The notes under the pieces: model-generated
What the model was told of the DNA's origin: nothing
What the model saw: only the letters and a program-made list of their open reading frames with translations
Databases searched by the model: none
Position numbers and translations under genes: made by a program
Assembly: GCA_033283265.1 (NCBI GenBank)
Contig: JAWMQN010000003.1
Coordinates: 558,001 to 622,000 of the forward strand
Length of the DNA stretch: 64,000 nucleotides
From: Mangrovimicrobium sp033283265
GTDB taxonomy: Bacteria > Pseudomonadota > Gammaproteobacteria > Pseudomonadales > Halieaceae
Direction of reading: 5' to 3'
In this document: in pieces, positions 25,491 to 33,270 of the stretch
Layout: each line of letters begins with the position of its first letter
How positions within the stretch are numbered: position 1 is the first letter of the stretch

Positions 25491-26066
25491 TCAGCCCCCG
25501 CACTTGTGCAGGGCTCTTTCCGTCACGACAAAATCCATCCTGATGTCCCAGGGCTCCCCCGGCAGGGAGTCTACCTCCTGCAACGTGTAGGCGAGGCCAA
25601 TGCGCAGCCCCGAATAATCCTCCAGTGCACGGTCGTAGTAACCCCCACCCATACCCAGGCGCAGCCCGCTTCTATCCCAGCCGACCAGGGGCATCAATAC
25701 CGCGTCCAGGGCGGCGGCGGACACGGTTGGCTGGCCTGTCGCCGGTTCCGGGATGCCAAATCGATTGGCTCGCATCGGTGCTCCAGGATGCCAGGGTGCA
25801 AAACGAAGTTCGCTTTCCGCTGCGATGACCGGAAGGTAGATTTGCCGGCCACTGTCGTGCAGCGATACCAGCAGGTGAGCGGGATCGAGTTCACCGTCGG
25901 CGGCTATGTAGCCGGCGATGTGCTGGCGGGATTGCCATTGGGGGATATTGTGCACCTGCGCGTAAAGCGTGCGAGCTGCAGCCTCGGCCTCGGCGGCGGG
26001 AATGCTGTTGCGCCACTGCCGCAGTTGCTGGCGCAGCAGGCGCTTCTCGCTCGAAATGGTGGTCAT
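25491..26066 (-). CDS. fau: 5-formyltetrahydrofolate cyclo-ligase
   Basis: ATP-dependent conversion of 5-formyl-THF to 5,10-methenyl-THF (also called YgfA). The 191 residues include the N-terminal KRLLRQQLRQWRNSIP, an ATP-binding basic region, and the C-terminal signature PLVGWDRSGLRLGMGGGYYDRAL. The ATG at 26066 is only 5 bp from the predicted 3' end of 6S RNA on the same strand, so the two are almost certainly one primary transcript, as in E. coli ssrS-ygfA. No Shine-Dalgarno is evident because the upstream bases belong to the RNA's closing stem. Confidence 0.93.
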   Translation of the reverse strand: MTTISSEKRLLRQQLRQWRNSIPAAEAEAAARTLYAQVHNIPQWQSRQHIAGYIAADGELDPAHLLVSLHDSGRQIYLPVIAAESELRFAPWHPGAPMRANRFGIPEPATGQPTVSAAALDAVLMPLVGWDRSGLRLGMGGGYYDRALEDYSGLRIGLAYTLQEVDSLPGEPWDIRMDFVVTERALHKCGG

Positions 26067-26071
26067 GGAAG

Positions 26072-26251
26072 AGATTCCCGGCGTACCGCTGACAGCGCTG
26101 CCCTTGAACCCGATGGTTCAAGGGGGGGCATCTGCACTGCATAAGGCTTTCCGGTCATTGGCCGGACCTGCACACCAACAGCGGCGAGACACCCCCGGTA
26201 TAACATTTATCGGCTCGAGGACTGTCTGCCTGGCGCATACGCCAGGGATCT
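26072..26251 (-). ncRNA. ssrS: 6S RNA
   Basis: About 180 nt on the minus strand between zapA and fau, the classical ssrS position. Reading 5' to 3' it contains GAGCCGATAAATGTTATACC, GCCGCTGTTGGTGTGCAGG, CCGGAAAGCCTTATGCAGTG and CCTTGAACCATCGGGTTCAAGG, each matching remembered segments of E. coli 6S RNA (for example GAGCCGAUAUUUCAUACC, GAAGCCUUAAAACUGC and the CCUUGAAC/GUUCAAGG hairpin). The ends AGATCCCTGGCG and CGCCGGGAATCT pair at 11 of 12 positions, forming the closing stem that mimics an open promoter and traps sigma70 RNA polymerase. A TATACT -10 lies 7 bp before the 5' end. End positions are approximate. Confidence 0.93.
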
Positions 26252-26257
26252 GGGGGC

Positions 26258-26263
26258 AGTATA
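26258..26263 (-). promoter_or_regulatory. -10 element of ssrS
   Basis: TATACT read on the minus strand, 7 bp before the predicted 6S RNA 5' end. A convincing -35 hexamer was not found; the GC-rich discriminator GCCCCC follows the -10, as is common for growth-rate-controlled promoters. Confidence 0.55.
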
Positions 26264-26316
26264 GCGCAGGCGGAACCGGGCTTCGCCCTTGATTTTTTTG
26301 CCGTGATGAGGGCCGC

Positions 26317-26634
26317 TCAGCCGATTTCCATTTGTCGCAGCTGGTACAGGGCGTCGTCGAGTTTGCGGCTGAGCTTCTCGATACTGCCGTTGTCGGGCTC
26401 CACCGCGCTGGTCGAGGTCTGGTCCGAAGCCTGCAGCAGTTCGTAGCTGATGTTGAGGGCGGCCATCACCGCGATACGCTCCAGGCCGATGACCTTGCCG
26501 GAATCGCGGATGCTGCGCATTTGCTTGTCCAGGTATTTCGCCGACACGATCAGTTCCGCCTCCTGCTCTTCGGGGCAGGCGACCTGGTACTCCTTGTCGA
26601 GAATCTTGACCGTGACGGTGTGAGGCTGGGCCAC
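26317..26634 (-). CDS. zapA: Cell division protein ZapA
   Basis: FtsZ-ring-bundling protein acting in the cytoplasm. The 105 residues start MAQPHTVTVKILDKEYQVAC and continue with CPEEQEAELIVSAKYLDKQM and ERIAVMAALNISYELL, the ZapA N-terminal domain, followed by a C-terminal coiled coil ending KLDDALYQLRQM. It is 4 bp downstream of the small coiled-coil gene and 65 bp upstream of 6S RNA. Confidence 0.93.
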   Translation of the reverse strand: MAQPHTVTVKILDKEYQVACPEEQEAELIVSAKYLDKQMRSIRDSGKVIGLERIAVMAALNISYELLQASDQTSTSAVEPDNGSIEKLSRKLDDALYQLRQMEIG

Positions 26635-26638
26635 CGAA

Positions 26639-26839
26639 TTACTCCATTGTGCGCAGACGGGTGATCATGGCTTCCACCTTGGAGCGTGCCATTTCGTTTT
26701 TGTCGATGAGTTCCTGCCGCTCCTGCTCCCAGCTGGTGGACCGGGCTTTCAGCAGTTTGTTTTCGCGGTTGAGTTCCTGGCAGAGTTTGATCAGTTCGTC
26801 GATCTTCTGTTCCAGTGCCTTCACTTGCTTTTCCGCCAT
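26639..26839 (-). CDS. Small coiled-coil protein, ZapB-like (TIGR02449 type)
   Basis: A 66-residue, almost wholly helical protein: EKQVKALEQKIDELIKLCQ followed by LNRENKLLKARSTSWEQERQ and a basic-acidic heptad tail. This matches the short coiled-coil proteins encoded just upstream of zapA in many gammaproteobacteria and resembles ZapB in size and pattern. It is presumably cytoplasmic and may take part in Z-ring assembly together with ZapA; this is inference from position and fold. The gene starts the zapB-like-zapA unit and has a good promoter 35 bp upstream. Confidence 0.8.
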   Translation of the reverse strand: MAEKQVKALEQKIDELIKLCQELNRENKLLKARSTSWEQERQELIDKNEMARSKVEAMITRLRTME

Positions 26840-26873
26840 GGAGTTGTACTGGTCTTAGCTTGACAGGAGCTTT

Positions 26874-26902
26874 ACTATAATGGCGCCACAGAATCGGGTC
26901 AA
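26874..26902 (-). promoter_or_regulatory. Promoter of the zapB-like/zapA unit, with an overlapping + strand -10
   Basis: On the minus strand TTGACC (plus 26897-26902), 17 bp, TATAGT (plus 26874-26879): a strong sigma70 match. The plus strand reads TATAAT at 26876-26881 across the same bases, a plausible -10 for ygfB, so the two divergent promoters may compete. Confidence 0.65.
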
Positions 26903-26988
26903 CGAAGCAAAATCAATGAAAATCAACGGCCTGCCACACATTCCTGGAAATTCAACGAAACCGTCGGCAGAGTGCGCCCGGTGCAGAT

Positions 26989-27558
26989 ATGTTTGACGAT
27001 ACAGATTTTACCAATACCCCATTCGACTTCGACGAGGTAGCCGGTTATCTGCTGGAACAGGGCGTCGAGGCGAGCCCCTCTACCCTGCATGGCTGCCTCT
27101 GCGGCTTGTTGGCGGCGGGAGCGCCGGCTGAGCCGGAGGCCGGCCTGGCGCTGTTGAACCAGGCCCTGGCGGTCGACCTGTACGGGCCCCTGGCGGAATT
27201 GGTAATGGCGCTATACGGCGTCTCGGCGGCTGCGTTGATGGACGAAGAGTTCGACTTTCACCCCTTGCTGCCCGATGACGACGAGGAAATCGAGGTGCGC
27301 ACCACTGCGCTGGCAGACTGGGTGCGTGGCTTTCTCCGCGGCTATGCGCAGGTCAGCCGGGCGGAGCTGCCGAAGGACAGTGGCGAGATCCTCGCCGATT
27401 TTGCCGCCATCGCTGAAGCTGCGGTAGGTGAAGATGAGGACGACGAGGCGGAGGACAGTTACTTCGAGCTGGTTGAGTACCTGCGCTTCGGTGCACTGAA
27501 TATCTATATGGACAGTCACGTCCCGGCGGATGAGGGCGGCGAGCCCTCCCTGCACTGA
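26989..27558 (+). CDS. ygfB: YgfB/YecA family protein (UPF0149)
   Basis: Small acidic helical protein, 189 residues, with the family pattern FDEVAGYLLEQG, SPSTLHGCLCGLLAAG, DDDEEIEVRTTALADWVRGF and YLRFGALNIY. In Pseudomonas aeruginosa a YgfB homologue modulates an antitermination regulator; whether that applies here is unknown. The ATG at 26989 follows a 149-bp gap from the zapB-like gene. Its TGA overlaps the pepP ATG, so it begins the ygfB-pepP-ubiH-ubiI operon. Confidence 0.9.
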   Translation: MFDDTDFTNTPFDFDEVAGYLLEQGVEASPSTLHGCLCGLLAAGAPAEPEAGLALLNQALAVDLYGPLAELVMALYGVSAAALMDEEFDFHPLLPDDDEEIEVRTTALADWVRGFLRGYAQVSRAELPKDSGEILADFAAIAEAAVGEDEDDEAEDSYFELVEYLRFGALNIYMDSHVPADEGGEPSLH

Positions 27559-28919
27559 TGACCACCCTGCGCCAGGAGGCCGGCGCTCCCCAGGGCGGCA
27601 AACTGCGTATCGCCGGCAGCGAGTTCGCCCGCCGCCGCCGTCGCCTGATGGACATGATGGAGGCCAACAGTATCGCCATCATCCCTTCGGCCCGCGAACT
27701 GATGCGCTCCCGCGATACCAGCTACCCCTTCCGCCAGGACAGCGACTTTTATTACCTCAGCGGTTTCGTCGAACCCGAATCGGTGCTGGTACTGATTCCA
27801 GCACGCGATCATGGCGAGTACGTCATGTTCTGTCGCGAGCGGGACTCAGGCCAGGAGTTATGGCACGGCAGCCGAGCCGGGCCGGAAGGGGCCTGTGAGC
27901 AGTTTGGCGCCGACGACGCCTTCCCGATAGGCGATATCGACGAGATCCTGCCGGGGCTTATCGAGGGTCGCGACAGGGTCTATTACTCGATGGGCCGCAG
28001 CGCCGGCTTCGACCAGCGCATCATGGAGTGGGTAAACACAATTCGCAGTAAAGAGGCCACCGGGGCGGTGCCCCCCGGCGAGTTCACCGATCTCGACCAC
28101 ATGCTACACGACATGCGTCTGGTGAAGAGCGCCGCCGAACTGCGGCTGATGCACCGGGCCGGGGAAATCACTGCTGCCGCGCACCGCGAGGCCATGCGCA
28201 GCTGCCGCCCGGGTATGTACGAATATCAGCTGGAGGCCGAGCTGCACTACCGCTTTGCCCAGCTTGGGGCCCGCTATCCGGCCTACCAGAGTATTGTCGG
28301 CGGCGGTCGCAACGCCTGTACCCTGCACTATGTCGACAACAGCGCGAAGCTGCGCGAGGGCGACCTCGTCCTGATCGACGCCGGCTGTGAGCTGGAACAC
28401 TATGCCGCCGATGTCACCCGCACCTTTCCGGTCAGCGGCCGCTTCAGCCCGGAGCAGCGGCAGATCTACGACCTGGTTCTGGCCGCCCACGCGGCCGCCT
28501 GCGCCGAGATTGTTCCGGGCAATCACTGGAACCAGCCCCACGATGCGAGCGTCCGGGTGATTGCCGAGGGTCTGTGCCGGCTGGGCCTGCTCGAGGGTGA
28601 TGCGGAGGCGGCAATAGCCGCGGGAGCCTACCGGGAGTTTTACATGCACCGTGTCGGCCACTGGCTCGGCCTCGACGTGCACGATGTAGGCGACTATCGG
28701 GTAGGCGGAGAATGGCGGGTACTGGAGCCGGGCATGGTGATGACGGTGGAGCCGGGTATATATATCGCGCCGGACAACACCAATGTCGCCAGGAAATGGC
28801 GCGGCATTGGCATCCGGATTGAAGATGATGCGGTGGTTACGGCGGATGGGCACGAGCTGTTGACCGATGGCGTACCGCGCTGTGCCGAGGCGATCGAGGC
28901 ACTGATGGCAGCGGTATGA
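27558..28919 (+). CDS. pepP: Xaa-Pro aminopeptidase II
   Basis: Manganese-dependent peptidase that removes an N-terminal residue preceding proline. The 453-residue product has the N-terminal creatinase-like domain (SFxYLSGFxEP form: DFYYLSGFVEPESVLVL) and a pita-bread domain with metal ligands in DAGCELEHYAADVTRTF (two Asp), HRVGHWLGLDVHDVG (His), MTVEPGIYI (Glu) and GIRIEDD (Glu). It overlaps the preceding ygfB and following ubiH genes by 1 and 4 bases. The first 20 residues are poorly conserved, and an internal start is possible. Confidence 0.95.
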   Translation: MTTLRQEAGAPQGGKLRIAGSEFARRRRRLMDMMEANSIAIIPSARELMRSRDTSYPFRQDSDFYYLSGFVEPESVLVLIPARDHGEYVMFCRERDSGQELWHGSRAGPEGACEQFGADDAFPIGDIDEILPGLIEGRDRVYYSMGRSAGFDQRIMEWVNTIRSKEATGAVPPGEFTDLDHMLHDMRLVKSAAELRLMHRAGEITAAAHREAMRSCRPGMYEYQLEAELHYRFAQLGARYPAYQSIVGGGRNACTLHYVDNSAKLREGDLVLIDAGCELEHYAADVTRTFPVSGRFSPEQRQIYDLVLAAHAAACAEIVPGNHWNQPHDASVRVIAEGLCRLGLLEGDAEAAIAAGAYREFYMHRVGHWLGLDVHDVGDYRVGGEWRVLEPGMVMTVEPGIYIAPDNTNVARKWRGIGIRIEDDAVVTADGHELLTDGVPRCAEAIEALMAAV

Positions 28920-30154
28920 GCGAGCGGCGCGATATCGTAATTGCCGGTGGTGGCATGGTCGGGATCAGCCTCGCACTGCTGCTGGTGGCGCGTCTGCCCG
29001 CCAGCGTGAAAATCACCCTGGTCGAGGGATTCCCCCTGCCATCTGCCGAGCGCAGCCGGCCGCGCTACCACCCCTCCTTCGACGCCCGCTCTACCGCCCT
29101 GAGTTTCTCCAGCCGGCTGATCTACCAGCAGCTGGGCATCTGGGACGATATCGCCCGCAACGCCGCGGCAATCGAGACTATTCAGGTATCCAATCGCGGC
29201 CGCTTTGGCAGTGCGTTGCTGCGGGCGGAGGAATACGGCTGGCCCGCACTCGGCCACGTGGTGGAAAACCCCTGGCTGGGGCAGTGCCTGGCGACGGCAC
29301 TGGCGGCTTCCACTGTGGAGGTGTTGAGCCCCGCCTCGGTGGAAAGTGCGCTGGCCATAGATGGTGGCAGCCGCCTGGCGCTGTCCGGCAATGTCCCGGC
29401 GAGTCTGGAAGCCAGCCTGCTGGTAGTGGCGGATGGCGCCGGCTCCACGTTGCGCAAACAGCTGGGCTTCGCCGCCGGCGAAAAAGCTTACGGCCAGCAC
29501 GCACTGGTTGCCAACGTGGCTCACGCCCAGCCCCACGCCGGTTGTGCCTACGAGCGTTTCACCAGCAGTGGGCCCCTGGCGATGCTGCCCCTGCCGGGGA
29601 TTGACGCAGCGGCCCACCGCAGTGCGCTGGTCTGGTCACTGCCGCCCGCCCGTTGCGAGCAACTGCTGCAGTGCCCGCAGGCGGAGTTTCTCGCCGCCCT
29701 GCAGGAGTCCTTTGGCTACCGCCTCGGTCGCCTGCAGCAGGTCGGCGAGCGCAGCTCCTATCCCCTGGCTCTGGTACAGGCGGCGGAACAGGTGCGCAGC
29801 GGCATTGTCGTGGTAGGCAATGCGGCGCACGCTTTGCACCCGGTGGCCGGACAGGGTTTCAACCTGGCCCTGCGTGCGCTGGCGGTATTGGCGCAGACGC
29901 TCGAAGAAGCGCTGTACCAGGGCAAGTCCTGCGGCGAACTGTCCGTGCTGCGCAGCTACGAGGCCCGGCAGCTGGCGGACCAGCGGCGCACCATCGCATT
30001 CAGTGACCGCCTGCCCTCCCTGTTTGCCAGCGCAGACCCGCTGCTCGGCGTGGCACGGGATTTCGCAGTATCGACACTCGATCTGCTGCCCGGCCTGAAG
30101 CAGCAGTTCGTGCGCTACAGCGCCGGTGCTGCCGACCTGGAGAGTTTGCCTTGA
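28916..30154 (+). CDS. ubiH: Ubiquinone biosynthesis FAD monooxygenase UbiH
   Basis: Hydroxylates the ubiquinone precursor ring (C1 position in E. coli). The 412-residue flavoprotein has the FAD GxGxxG form IVIAGGGMVGISLALLL at the N-terminus, the ARSTALSFSSRLIYQ segment specific to UbiH, the DG motif VVADGAGSTLRKQLG and the GNAAHALHPVAGQGFNLALR FAD/ribityl motif. It overlaps pepP and ubiI by 4 bp each, so translation is coupled. Specificity between UbiH and its paralogues is inferred from order and the ALS segment. Confidence 0.92.
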   Translation: MSERRDIVIAGGGMVGISLALLLVARLPASVKITLVEGFPLPSAERSRPRYHPSFDARSTALSFSSRLIYQQLGIWDDIARNAAAIETIQVSNRGRFGSALLRAEEYGWPALGHVVENPWLGQCLATALAASTVEVLSPASVESALAIDGGSRLALSGNVPASLEASLLVVADGAGSTLRKQLGFAAGEKAYGQHALVANVAHAQPHAGCAYERFTSSGPLAMLPLPGIDAAAHRSALVWSLPPARCEQLLQCPQAEFLAALQESFGYRLGRLQQVGERSSYPLALVQAAEQVRSGIVVVGNAAHALHPVAGQGFNLALRALAVLAQTLEEALYQGKSCGELSVLRSYEARQLADQRRTIAFSDRLPSLFASADPLLGVARDFAVSTLDLLPGLKQQFVRYSAGAADLESLP

Positions 30155-31365
30155 GCCCGCGCGACTTCGACATAATCGTGGTCGGTGCCGGTATCGCTGG
30201 CAGCGCGACTGCCATTGCGCTGGCGCGCTCACAGCTGCGGGTGGCGCTGCTGGAAGCGCGACCCCTGCAGCGCACTCCGCTGCCCGTGGAGATCGGCGTT
30301 ACTGCCTTTGACCAGCGGGTCAGCGCCCTGACCCCGGCGTCGGTTCGTTTCCTTGAGCAGCTCGGGGCATGGGCGGACATCCGCAATTATCGCAGCTGTG
30401 CCTACCGGCACATGACGGTCTGGGACGCCGAGGGCACTGCTGAAATCGAATTTGACTGCGCCGAGTTACAGGCTCCCGCGCTGGGATACATCGTCGAAAA
30501 TCGCGCGATCGTCGACGCATTGCTCGGCGCACTGGAGGCGGCCTCAGGTGTTGAATGCCTGAGCCCGCGCAGGCTGGCCAGTTTTGCGCGCGGCGAGCAA
30601 GGTGACGTGCGGGTCACGCTGGAGAGCGGTGAGGTGCTGCGAGCGCCACTGCTGGTCGGCGCGGACGGCGCGCTGTCAGTGGTGCGCAAGCAGTGCGGCT
30701 TTGCCACCCGGGAGTGGGATTATGGTCACCACGCGATCGTGGCGACGATCCAGACCGAGAACAGCCATGCCGACACCGCCTGGCAGCGTTTCCTGCCCAG
30801 CGGGCCGTTGGCCCTGCTGCCGATGCCGGGCAGCCCGGACGCCCACTTTTGCTCCATTGTATGGTCGCTGGACTCGCCTCTTGCGGAGCCGCTGCTGCAG
30901 GCTTCCGAGGAGGAGTTCTGCACGGCGCTTACCCGCGCCTCCGAGGCCAGGCTCGGGCGGGTTGTGGCGGTCGGTCCGCGTGCCGGTTTCCCCCTGCGGC
31001 AACGCCACGCGACGGACTATATCCAGCCGGGGGTGGCCCTGGTCGGCGATGCCGCGCACACCATCCACCCGCTTGCCGGCCAGGGTATCAACCTTGGGCT
31101 GGCCGATGTCGCGGCACTGGCTGCTGAGATTGAGCGCGGCCTGGCGCAGGGCCTGCCACCTGGCCGGACGGAAGTCCTGGCGCGCTACCAGCGCCAGCGC
31201 AAGGGGGAAAACCTGCTGATGATGGGGGCGATGGAAGGTTTCAAGCGCTTGTTTGAGCAGCAGTCCCTGCCGCTGCGCTGGTTGCGCAATGCGGGAATGC
31301 GCCGTGTCGCCAGCGCGGCGCCGCTCAAACGTCGGCTGATGAAGCACGCGATGGGTATGTCCTAG
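30151..31365 (+). CDS. ubiI: Ubiquinone biosynthesis FAD monooxygenase UbiI (VisC type)
   Basis: Paralogue of UbiH expected to hydroxylate the ring at C5. The 404 residues carry IIVVGAGIAGSATAIALA, VSALTPASVRFLEQLGAW, GADGALSVVRKQ and the FAD motif GDAAHTIHPLAGQGINLGLAD. The start is TTG at 30151 within the ubiH stop context (TTGA); it gives MSPRDFDIIVVG with the FAD motif at the normal distance, and no ATG fits. It ends the ygfB-pepP-ubiH-ubiI operon. Confidence 0.9.
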   Translation: MSPRDFDIIVVGAGIAGSATAIALARSQLRVALLEARPLQRTPLPVEIGVTAFDQRVSALTPASVRFLEQLGAWADIRNYRSCAYRHMTVWDAEGTAEIEFDCAELQAPALGYIVENRAIVDALLGALEAASGVECLSPRRLASFARGEQGDVRVTLESGEVLRAPLLVGADGALSVVRKQCGFATREWDYGHHAIVATIQTENSHADTAWQRFLPSGPLALLPMPGSPDAHFCSIVWSLDSPLAEPLLQASEEEFCTALTRASEARLGRVVAVGPRAGFPLRQRHATDYIQPGVALVGDAAHTIHPLAGQGINLGLADVAALAAEIERGLAQGLPPGRTEVLARYQRQRKGENLLMMGAMEGFKRLFEQQSLPLRWLRNAGMRRVASAAPLKRRLMKHAMGMS

Positions 31366-31414
31366 CCCTGGGTGCCCGCAAACTCCCGGACGCAGCCCCG
31401 GCCCGCCCGTCGTA

Positions 31415-31442
31415 TTGTTTTTCATCTGCCGGCAGTTAGAAT
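31415..31442 (+). promoter_or_regulatory. Candidate promoter of gcvH
   Basis: TTGTTT (31415-31420), 16 bp, TAGAAT (31437-31442), 53 bp upstream of the gcvH ATG. The leader is too short for a glycine riboswitch, and none is visible. Confidence 0.5.
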
Positions 31443-31495
31443 GACCCGGTCAATCCCGCCCCCCGTAGCCGGGGCCACCATTCAGAGGACGCCAC

Positions 31496-31888
31496 ATGAG
31501 CGATACGCCCAGCGAATTGAGATATGCCAAGAGCCACGAATGGGCCCGGCTGGAGGAGGATGGCACGGTAACCGTGGGCATCACCGACCACGCCCAGGAT
31601 GCGCTGGGCGATGTGGTGTTCGTCGAGTTGCCCGAAGTGGGCAGCACGCTCGCCGCGGGTGACGAAGCCGGTGTGGTGGAGTCTGTTAAGGCGGCGTCTG
31701 ACATTTATGCCCCGATCAGCGGCGAGGTTATCGCGGTCAATGAAGCCCTGGAAGACGAGCCGGAAACGGTCAATGGCGACCCCTATAACGATGGCTGGTT
31801 CTTCAAATTGCAGCCTGAAGATACCTCAGAGCTCCAGGGACTGCTGAGTGCCGATGAGTATGTCGCGTCCTGTGACGAGGACGACTGA
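31496..31888 (+). CDS. gcvH: Glycine cleavage system H protein
   Basis: Lipoyl carrier shuttling the aminomethyl group between the P, T and L proteins. The 130 residues include the lipoyl-lysine motif VVESVKAASDIYAPISG (Lys 65) and the C-terminal PYNDGWFFKLQ. The ATG has a nearby AGAGGA-type Shine-Dalgarno. No gcvP or gcvT is in the window, so the rest of the system must be elsewhere. Free-standing gcvH also serves lipoate transfer in some bacteria. Confidence 0.96.
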   Translation: MSDTPSELRYAKSHEWARLEEDGTVTVGITDHAQDALGDVVFVELPEVGSTLAAGDEAGVVESVKAASDIYAPISGEVIAVNEALEDEPETVNGDPYNDGWFFKLQPEDTSELQGLLSADEYVASCDEDD

Positions 31889-31920
31889 GTCCGCTTTCGA
31901 CCACTGCTCGAGGAAACCCT

Positions 31921-33111
31921 GTGTCACTGCCCGGTGAGTTGTACCTGCGCTCCGGCGCCGACCGGCGCCTGCGCGCCGGGCACCTGTGGATCTACTCCAA
32001 CGAGATCGACAGCGGCAAATCCCCTGTGGGCAGTTTTGCGCCAGGGGATACCGTGGTGGTACGCAACGCCCGGGGTGATGTCCTCGGCAGTGCCTACCTC
32101 GACCCTCATTCGCTGATCTGCGCCCGGCTCTACGCCCCCGGCGAAGAGCGCCCCCTCGACCACGCGCTGTGCGCCGAGCGGATCGCCTCTGCGCTGGCCG
32201 GGCGCGAGCGGATCTTTCCCGGCCCCTGGTACCGGCTGGTCTTCGGCGATAGCGATGGCCTGCCGGGTGTTGTCGTCGACCGCTTCGGTCAGTACCTGGT
32301 AGTGCAGCTTAACAACGCCGGGGCCGAGGCCTTTCGCGAACCCGTGGTGCAGGCCCTGGTGCAGGCCTTGAATCCCGCCGGCATCCTCCTGCGAGGCGAC
32401 AGTCGGGAGCGGCGTGACAGTGGTTTGCAGGCGGGCGCGGAGGTGGTTTACGGGGAGGTCCCCGAGGCCGTCGAACTGAATGAAAACGGCGTTCGCTTCC
32501 TGGCGCCGCTCTACCACGGCCAGAAAACCGGCTGGTTTTACGATCACCGTATGGGCCGCGCCCGAGTCGCCGGCTGGGTCGAGGGGCGCTCCGTCCTGGA
32601 TGTCTACAGTTACATTGGCGGTTGGGGGATCCAGGCGGCCGCAGCAGGCGCCGCTTCCGTGTGCGCAGTGGACAGCTCCGCCACTGCCCTTGAGGGCGTT
32701 TTGGCGAATGCCGGGCTGAACGGACTTGCAGAGCGGGTGTCGGTACGCCAGGGCTCTGCCGCGGAGACCTTGCAGGCCCTGCTGGATGAGGGCCTGCGCT
32801 ACGACGTCGTGATCATCGATCCGCCGGCGTTCATCCCCAGGCGCAAGGACATCAAGAAGGGCCAGGCGGCCTACCGCAAGATCTTTGAGCTCGGCCTGCG
32901 CCTGCTGCGCGCCGACGGTTTGCTTGTCGCCGCCTCCTGCTCCATGCATTTGACCCGCCCGGACATGCTGGTGTTGCTGCAGCAGGCGGGGGTCAGGGCT
33001 GGCTGCCGCCTGCAGGTAGTGGAGCAGCAGGGCCAGGGCCCCGATCACCCCATTCATCCCGCCATCCCCGAGACCGAGTACCTGAAAAGCGTGTTCGTGC
33101 GCCGCCTCTGA
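31921..33111 (+). CDS. Class I SAM-dependent rRNA methyltransferase, RlmI-like
   Basis: Probable 23S rRNA cytosine-C5 methyltransferase. The 396-residue protein has an N-terminal PUA domain (LRAGHLWIYSNEIDSG, GDVLGSAYLDPHS), a central EEHEAD-type segment with VFGDSDGLPGVVVDRFG, and a Rossmann methyltransferase domain: LDVYSYIGGWGIQAAAAGA, AVDSSATALEG and the catalytic-type IIDPPAFIPRRKD. The RHHR-type FYDHRMGRARV is also typical of RlmI/YccW relatives. The start is GTG at 31921 with GAGGAA upstream. It is 32 bp after gcvH and may be cotranscribed. Confidence 0.88.
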   Translation: MSLPGELYLRSGADRRLRAGHLWIYSNEIDSGKSPVGSFAPGDTVVVRNARGDVLGSAYLDPHSLICARLYAPGEERPLDHALCAERIASALAGRERIFPGPWYRLVFGDSDGLPGVVVDRFGQYLVVQLNNAGAEAFREPVVQALVQALNPAGILLRGDSRERRDSGLQAGAEVVYGEVPEAVELNENGVRFLAPLYHGQKTGWFYDHRMGRARVAGWVEGRSVLDVYSYIGGWGIQAAAAGAASVCAVDSSATALEGVLANAGLNGLAERVSVRQGSAAETLQALLDEGLRYDVVIIDPPAFIPRRKDIKKGQAAYRKIFELGLRLLRADGLLVAASCSMHLTRPDMLVLLQQAGVRAGCRLQVVEQQGQGPDHPIHPAIPETEYLKSVFVRRL

Positions 33112-33139
33112 GGGGGTGATTGGCGTTTTCTCGCGAAAT

Positions 33140-33222
33140 TTGGGCAAAGTGTGAAATATTGCCTATTATTTGATCAGTTGTGACGCGAAGCTTGACCGAT
33201 ACTGTTCGGTCCAACTTATAAC
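33140..33222 (+). promoter_or_regulatory. Tandem promoters with a palindromic operator-like spacer
   Basis: Promoter 1: TTGGGC (33140-33145), 18 bp, TATTAT (33164-33169). Promoter 2: TTGACC (33192-33197), 18 bp, TTATAA (33216-33221). The spacer of promoter 2 contains the inverted repeat GACCGA-tactgt-TCGGTC, a form often bound by TetR-family repressors. A leader hairpin CCCACT (33234-33239)/AGTGGG (33250-33255) follows. All point to a regulated transcript starting near 33229 and reading into the small unknown gene. Confidence 0.5.
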
Positions 33223-33270
33223 AAGAGCGAGAGCCCACTTTGACTACGGAGTGGGACCAGAGACTGATCG

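Noticed and set aside
26278..26302. GGGCTTCGCCC followed by TTGATTTTTTT as a plus-strand terminator
   Set aside because: No plus-strand gene ends here; the flanking genes zapA and ssrS are on the minus strand.
26860..26881. TTGACA and TATAAT as a joint plus-strand promoter
   Set aside because: Only 10 bp separates the hexamers, incompatible with sigma70 spacing.
31366..31495. Glycine riboswitch upstream of gcvH
   Set aside because: The distance from the candidate promoter to the ATG is about 55 bp, too short, and no paired glycine aptamer motifs are visible.
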